Below, piece after piece: positions 59,231 to 64,000 of a stretch of 64,000 bases of DNA. The stretch spans positions 70,214,768-70,278,767 of the forward strand of contig OZ024826.1 of the NCBI GenBank assembly GCA_964016985.1, read 5' to 3'. The stretch is from Anodontia alba. Its lineage: Eukaryota > Mollusca > Bivalvia > Lucinida > Lucinidae. The translations under genes were made by a program, and so were the position numbers. The notes below the pieces were generated by a model, which did not search any database, was not told where the DNA came from, and worked only from the letters and a program-made list of their open reading frames with translations. The first letter of the stretch is position 1, and every line of letters begins with the position of its first letter.

Positions 59231-59261
<31 letters not shown>
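59231..59261. repeat. A31 homopolymer
   Basis: Uninterrupted A run. Confidence 0.97.
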
Positions 59262-59263
<2 letters not shown>

Positions 59264-59451
59264 CACAAAATATGAGATGCTTGATAATAAATGACGGAGT
59301 TAGTTCTAGTAGATGATCATCATAGAACTTTCGAACATTTATAAAAGTTATTGTTGACATTACGAAAACACACCTATTCAAATATACTGAAAAATTTACC
59401 GCCAAAAAATGAAAATTTTCAGATAAAAAAAACTCTGATATGTTTTATATT

Positions 59452-59540
59452 TCTGCTCAAAACATAGATTGTGGGTACTCGTTAGAACCGCCTCGTCCGG
59501 GCGGTTCTAACGAGTACCCACAATCTATGTTTTGAGCAGA
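59452..59540. repeat. Perfect palindrome, 41-bp arms (hairpin family copy 2)
   Basis: The left arm 59452-59492 is exactly complementary to the right arm 59500-59540 around the 7-nt loop tcgtccg. The inner stem tactcgttagaaccgcc corresponds to tactcattagaatcgcc of the palindrome at 24698-24760. Confidence 0.97.
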
Positions 59541-60453
59541 GATAAGAAAAATAATGTATACCCTTGTAAACCCCAGTTTTACTATATAAAAGTGGGGTTT
59601 AAGGGGGTCAAAATTATATAGGCGTGTTGTGTTTGCGTAATGTAACCAGTAAACGATAGTATGTTTTGCATACATTCAATACCGTTGTCCGATTAACTAG
59701 CAGGCAGCGAATTGCACATGCTTAAAATGACGTCAAAAGGAATTCCATAAATTCTCCTATATTCATAAGTACAGCCTGTAGTAATGGTTGACGCATAAAT
59801 CACACCAGGGAGTCGATTGTGGTCAACCAGTTATTCATTAACCGTATGCCTGTTTTCGGTAATTATTGACTAGAAACCATTAATATATTGTTCCTAAAGC
59901 GGAAACTATCCTCTATCGTAATTAACTTATGTCTGATCAATTATCAGATATTCAATGTAATGTGGGGATATATACATTTTTATGAAAGTAGGCATGCAGT
60001 CTTGATGAAATACATATACGAAATGTGTTTATTAACATCATCAAACCGAGTGATTAAACAGATTAATGTAAAGTCGATATTTTATAACAGTTACATCTTA
60101 TATAAATGTTTCGAACTTCAAATTCGTAGACATTTATCGGCTGCTAATTGGTATAATGCTTTATGCATCTACATCTATGTTTTTACATTAAGCTGTCATA
60201 CTTAACAATTATTTAATCTATTCTAACGAAAGGAAAACATTGCTTTGAGTGTTCAGCCCGATATCATCTGCAGTATCCTAAAAGTTGTAAATATGCAACC
60301 GAATTTCTATTACCGCACCTATTCGTTTTCGTAAATGCACAAATATCAATTTTATTCCTATTATCACCCGCGGTTACCCATACGTTGAACTAGGGTTAGT
60401 ATCTGTCCGCTTGTATTTCTATCAGACATGAGATATGGGATGTAAAACTTGTT
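59541..60453. other. No gene seen
   Basis: AT-rich. A local inverted pair 'aaaccccagttttac'/'agtggggttt' lies at 59570-59600. The 105-codon frame at 59888-60205 has no recognised domain. Confidence 0.4.
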
Positions 60454-60465
60454 CAGATATTAAGT

Positions 60466-60770
60466 TTTTGTTTGTGTTGAGGTTTTACGGCCCAGTCAAC
60501 CCAATGGGGTCATGTCGAGCGCGGTCAGTTTACCTAACCACACGTTTACTGGGCAGGCTTAGTCCTCTAAGCGGTTAACCAGTATTGTGCACATTCTTTC
60601 GCCAGAAACTGACAACTGCCCTTCTTGAATCAGCGGAAGGGAGGGAATGACCGTAGAAAATATTTTATGATCAATCTCCACGAAAGAATGTTGCCGACCT
60701 CGGTGGGGGTTGAACCACGACCTCCTGGTCTCCAGTCGGACGCGCATCCAACTGAGCCACCGAGGCCGGC
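60466..60770 (-). mobile_element. tRNA-derived SINE, copy 5
   Basis: Minus-strand copy of the 899-1200 family with a one- or two-base deletion in the B-box region (ggttgaaccacga on the plus strand). Target duplication cagatattaagt at 60454-60465 and 60771-60782 (12 of 12). Confidence 0.95.
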
Positions 60771-60782
60771 CAGATATTAAGT

Positions 60783-61303
60783 AAACATGACAAAGCAAGC
60801 ACGGGCGATAGCGACATTAATTCTAAATTCGAACTTTCATAATTTTCAAGATCAAATTGCACTCAGGCTATCTCGTTTTGAACAAAGTGATATCTTCTGG
60901 CCAAACTGACACTGCTTTCTGAAACTATGATGTCTTTGTGAGTGATAAACGAATAATCGGCTTTCAACATTATAGGCAACATGTGTTTTATGAGATAAAA
61001 GTTGGAGGTGTCGGATTTTTTGATACAAGAAATCTCGGAGGTAAGATACTGGTAACTCCGAGTACTGTCATATTCATGTTATGAGTTAACTCGGAGTGAC
61101 CAATCTACTGAAAGAGTGTCTTTTTAGTCTCCATGGCAAAATAAACATTCAATTAGCCCTATTTATCCATTGCCAATAAAGAACTTAATCTTTTAGACGG
61201 ATATGTCAACTTTTGTTTTAAATAAGAAATGCTGTCATTGTCACTATAAGAAGCCAGCTCTGTATATGTAATGGAAGCATGTGGAAGATGCTAGCATATA
61301 TAA
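60783..61303. other. No gene seen
   Basis: 'taactcggagtgacc' and 'taactccgagtactg' near 61050-61100 form a short inverted pair. Nothing else is supported. Confidence 0.4.
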
Positions 61304-62377
61304 GGGCCCTGCTACGACAAATAATGATACCCCGACGAATAATGATACTCGCTATAATTTTTCGTACATCACGTACGAAAGTTGATACCGGATTTTTAAG
61401 TTGCAATTTTCGACAGTGTCTACAAAAATGATACCAACACTAAAACGCACACATATATGGAAACCGCTTATAACATTTTGTTCCTAGTGTTGTTACTCAC
61501 TTTTTTTCTCTTTTAGTATATGATTGAAAAGGTTATATTAATTTGACAAAGAAAGCACCTACCTCCAGTTTTGTGTAATCTCCTATGTTCGTGCGACAAA
61601 ATGGACGTGCCTTACGTCTATATAGGCAATTAAGTAAATAAGGTTTGTGAATGCGACGTGGTTCAAAGAGTTCACGTTAGTTAAAAAAAATAGGTGTTAT
61701 CTATTTATAGTCATAGTTAAAACATATGTTTAAATTGTTGAATGTTATATAATTTGAGCCTTGACATGAAAAAACCTGTGTATATTATTGAAACATGCTG
61801 TTACCTGAATAGATTTCGATTAGACTGCAAATCCACGCATATGCGTCTGCAGAATTCCCTGCGGTGGTGCATGGTGACCACATGATGCTTGATAGCCTAT
61901 TTACGGAGAAGACGAAATTCACATTTGGTCAGAGTTTGATAAATTCTCAAGTTAAGAAGGACCTTAACTTTAAGATGGTATTGCAATCCTCGGCTCTGGT
62001 CATTATTTATATAAAGTTTAAGACTGTCCAATTTATTGCAGGAACGTCTCGTGCTGGAGAAAAATACACGCTGTAGTAACACGCTGTGAACTGTAGGGGT
62101 AGGTGCTTACTTTGTCTTAGAAATGTATATTTGTCAACAAGACAATCGGTGGGCACGTATTACGAACAAAAACATAATGGGTTTCCATGTACGCAAACGT
62201 TTGCCTACTGATATCATTTCTCATGGCTAGTGATATCCGAAAATTGCAACTCTGAAAACCCCGTATCCATTTTGTACACGATGAATGAAAAAAGAAACCG
62301 GGTATCATTTTTCGTATGTAATGAAAGAAAAAAGATACCGGATATCATTTTGGTATCATTTCTCGTCGTATCAGGGT
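61304..62377. mobile_element. Long-inverted-repeat element with 'atgatacc' motifs
   Basis: The left end gggccctgctacgacaaata followed by 'atgataccccgacg' corresponds to the complement of the right end, accctgatacgacgagaaatgatacc. Matching continues inwards through 'cgtac...tacga', 'gataccgg' and 'gttgcaattttcg' for about 130 bp on each side with indels. The motif 'aatgatacc' recurs several times in each arm. The centre (61440-62150) has no recognised coding frame. No clear target duplication. Confidence 0.6.
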
Positions 62378-63536
62378 CATTAACTGTTTGCCGTCAGTCA
62401 CTTAAGCACTTTTTTAACAAATTAAATGGTGATTTTAGATACCGTATCCGACTTAATTACTCGACGTGTAAGTATCTGGGCGTTAGATAGTAAACAGACC
62501 TAATAAACAAATGACCAGGGTGTAGCATGTGAACGATAATTGCACTATCTGTACCAATGGGATGTGCTCTGTCAACGGGTGGTGCACCATGAGTGGTTGC
62601 GCACTATGAATGTAGCGTGCAATCTATGCACATACCTAAAACCATGTAACACATAAACACTCTCGGGCAATCACTACAATTATCTTGGAAGTATTTTTTG
62701 GCTGTAACAGGGAGCACGGGAAACCCGGTGGCGAATGATTCTCAGTGACCACGAAAACCATGTCAATAGTTTGAATGAGCCTAAATCAATGCGTGCGTTC
62801 GAAAATCTTTCTTTGGCAGCACAGGCAACCATCGGTCACAAATGATGGTTAATTTCGTGGTCATCGGTGTATTGTTTGTTCCATCAATGGTTCGGGGTCT
62901 ATTGGTACAGATCAGTACCACTTGCAAAGGCCGCAAAGAAATGATGCATGTATTCCGCATCAGGCTTACACAGGACCAAGAAAGCAGCTGAAAACAATGA
63001 TCACCAGATGTACATATATTTTGTATCATTGAAACTGACTCAATCCGAGAACGCTCCAGTCTCTGATTTGCAATTTTTCTTTTTTGTTTTGTTTTGAAGG
63101 AACGTACCATGCAGGATTGGGGTGATGCGGGAGAACAGAAAGAAATAGCGCTGCTTCTACATTAGTTAGGAAAGCCCCACATCCGGACATGAAATTATAC
63201 TCAACAAAATAATTTACGGACAACCAGTTTTATTTTCCCTTTGATTATCACTAAAATGCGACCTTCAGGTTTTGAAATTATTTCATGGGCAAAACTGGAA
63301 GTCTCAGCACTATTTCAATCAGCTCAACATGTTCGCAGCATGTTCAGCTACAAAAGTGTCAATGGCACCAACAACGCCAGACCAAAAAGTTCAAAGAAAA
63401 ACGGAAATTTCCAAAAAAAGATTTTTTACCCCAAAATGATGTTTTTTTTCATAATACCGGAAAATTTCTTTGTTAAATTTCTTTGTTTAATGAAAACAAT
63501 ACTCTGTCACACACACAAAAAAACAACAACAAAAAA
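62378..63536. other. No confident gene
   Basis: 'gttttcag|ctgctttcttgg' on the minus strand at about 62985-63000 is a good-looking acceptor, but none of the three frames after it gives a domain I recognise. It ends in an (aaaac)n-like patch before the next element. Confidence 0.35.
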
Positions 63537-64000
63537 ACAAGAGGCCCACGGGCCACGGGTCGCTCACCTGAGTGACATAGCCACTGCAGATATGCAGATG
63601 TTATGCAACATTTTTCCAGTCCTGTCATCGCAACTAATGAAAAGATCATCATTTAAGTAGTTCTTAATTTTGAAGAAGAACATATATGGCATGATAGTCA
63701 ATGGAGCGTGATCATTTGAACAAACTCTCAATCACATTTCAACAGTAGGATCAATGTGAAATTTGGTGGCAAATGGCTAAGAGGTTTCTGAAGAATCATG
63801 ATTTTATACATGTAAACAGCTCAGTCTGGCAGGGAAATATAATAAACATAAACAAGATGGCAGCCATCTTGGATTTCCAATCAGAATGATTTTAGCTACT
63901 GTTGATCTACAAGTCACCTTCCAATGAATTTTGAGTCAATTGCCCTTTCGGTTCAGGAGAAAAAGTTCAAAACAGATTTTCAAGATGGCGGCCATGGCGC
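63537..64000 (+). mobile_element. Helitron-like element G, 5' part, cut by the window edge
   Basis: Starts acaagaggcccacgggccac then 'cgctcacctgagtgac'. It follows copy C closely ('tatgcagatgttatgcaa', 'cctgtcatcgcaactaatga', 'gatcatcattt', 'gtcaatggagcgtgatcat') and enters 'aagatggcggccat' units at the edge. The 3' end lies outside the window. Confidence 0.85.

Noticed and set aside
62781..63110. Minus-strand frame after a good acceptor-like 'gttttcag' as an upstream receptor exon
   Set aside because: No Cys-loop receptor motif in any of the three frames.

Overview
The window looks like a stretch of an animal nuclear genome, most likely a bivalve mollusc. It is AT-rich, gene-poor and intron-split. 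It is packed with tRNA-derived SINEs that end in a 'cgtaaaacctcaacacaaac' tail, Tc1/mariner transposons, decayed retroelements, microsatellites, and elements carrying central tandem arrays bounded by 'gctcacctgagc' inverted motifs. The mollusc assignment rests on resemblance of these repeats to ones known from bivalves and is an inference.

The one host gene I can support is a Cys-loop (pentameric) anion-channel subunit of the glycine/glutamate-gated chloride type, on the minus strand. Two exons are visible: 38332-38201 (end of the extracellular ligand-binding domain, through loop C) and 30415-30060 (M1, M2, M3). They join in phase across a 7785-bp intron. Earlier exons would lie at higher coordinates and the M4 exon at lower coordinates; I could not find either.

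Layout. 1-7.9 kb: two SINEs, a reverse-transcriptase fragment with a YLDD motif, microsatellites. 7.9-10.4 kb: a tandem-array element (copy C). 10.4-17 kb: direct duplications, foldbacks, minisatellites, a CpG-rich duplicated patch. 17.16-18.44 kb: a complete mariner with one frameshift. 20.35-22.78 kb: tandem-array element copy A. 24.4-27.3 kb: retroelement remnants, a pogo-like MITE with a central palindrome, a second reverse-transcriptase fragment. 30-38.3 kb: the receptor exons; the intron holds a Tc1 fragment, an (AT)n tract and a three-level nest (mariner broken by element F, which is broken by element B). 39.25-40.74 kb: a Tc1 element with an intact 329-codon ORF that has lost its third catalytic residue. 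43.9-44.9 kb: a Gypsy-type gag pseudogene. 46-50.5 kb: SINEs and array element D. 51.7-57.5 kb: a duplicated tRNA-like segment with (TA)n, then array element E. A second copy of E's target sequence nearby still has the uninterrupted site. 59-64 kb: a perfect 41-bp palindrome, another SINE, a long-TIR element, and the 5' end of a further array element at the window edge.

The strongest observations are: (1) the empty/filled site pair that fixes the ends of a Helitron-like element with no target duplication, insertion between A and T, and a CTAG end; (2) two dispersed hairpins whose arms differ by paired, compensatory changes; (3) the Tc1 ORF with an in-frame loss of the catalytic glutamate; (4) the nested insertions filling one intron of the receptor gene. 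Apart from the receptor and the Tc1 ORF, almost every open frame is a by-product of repeats.
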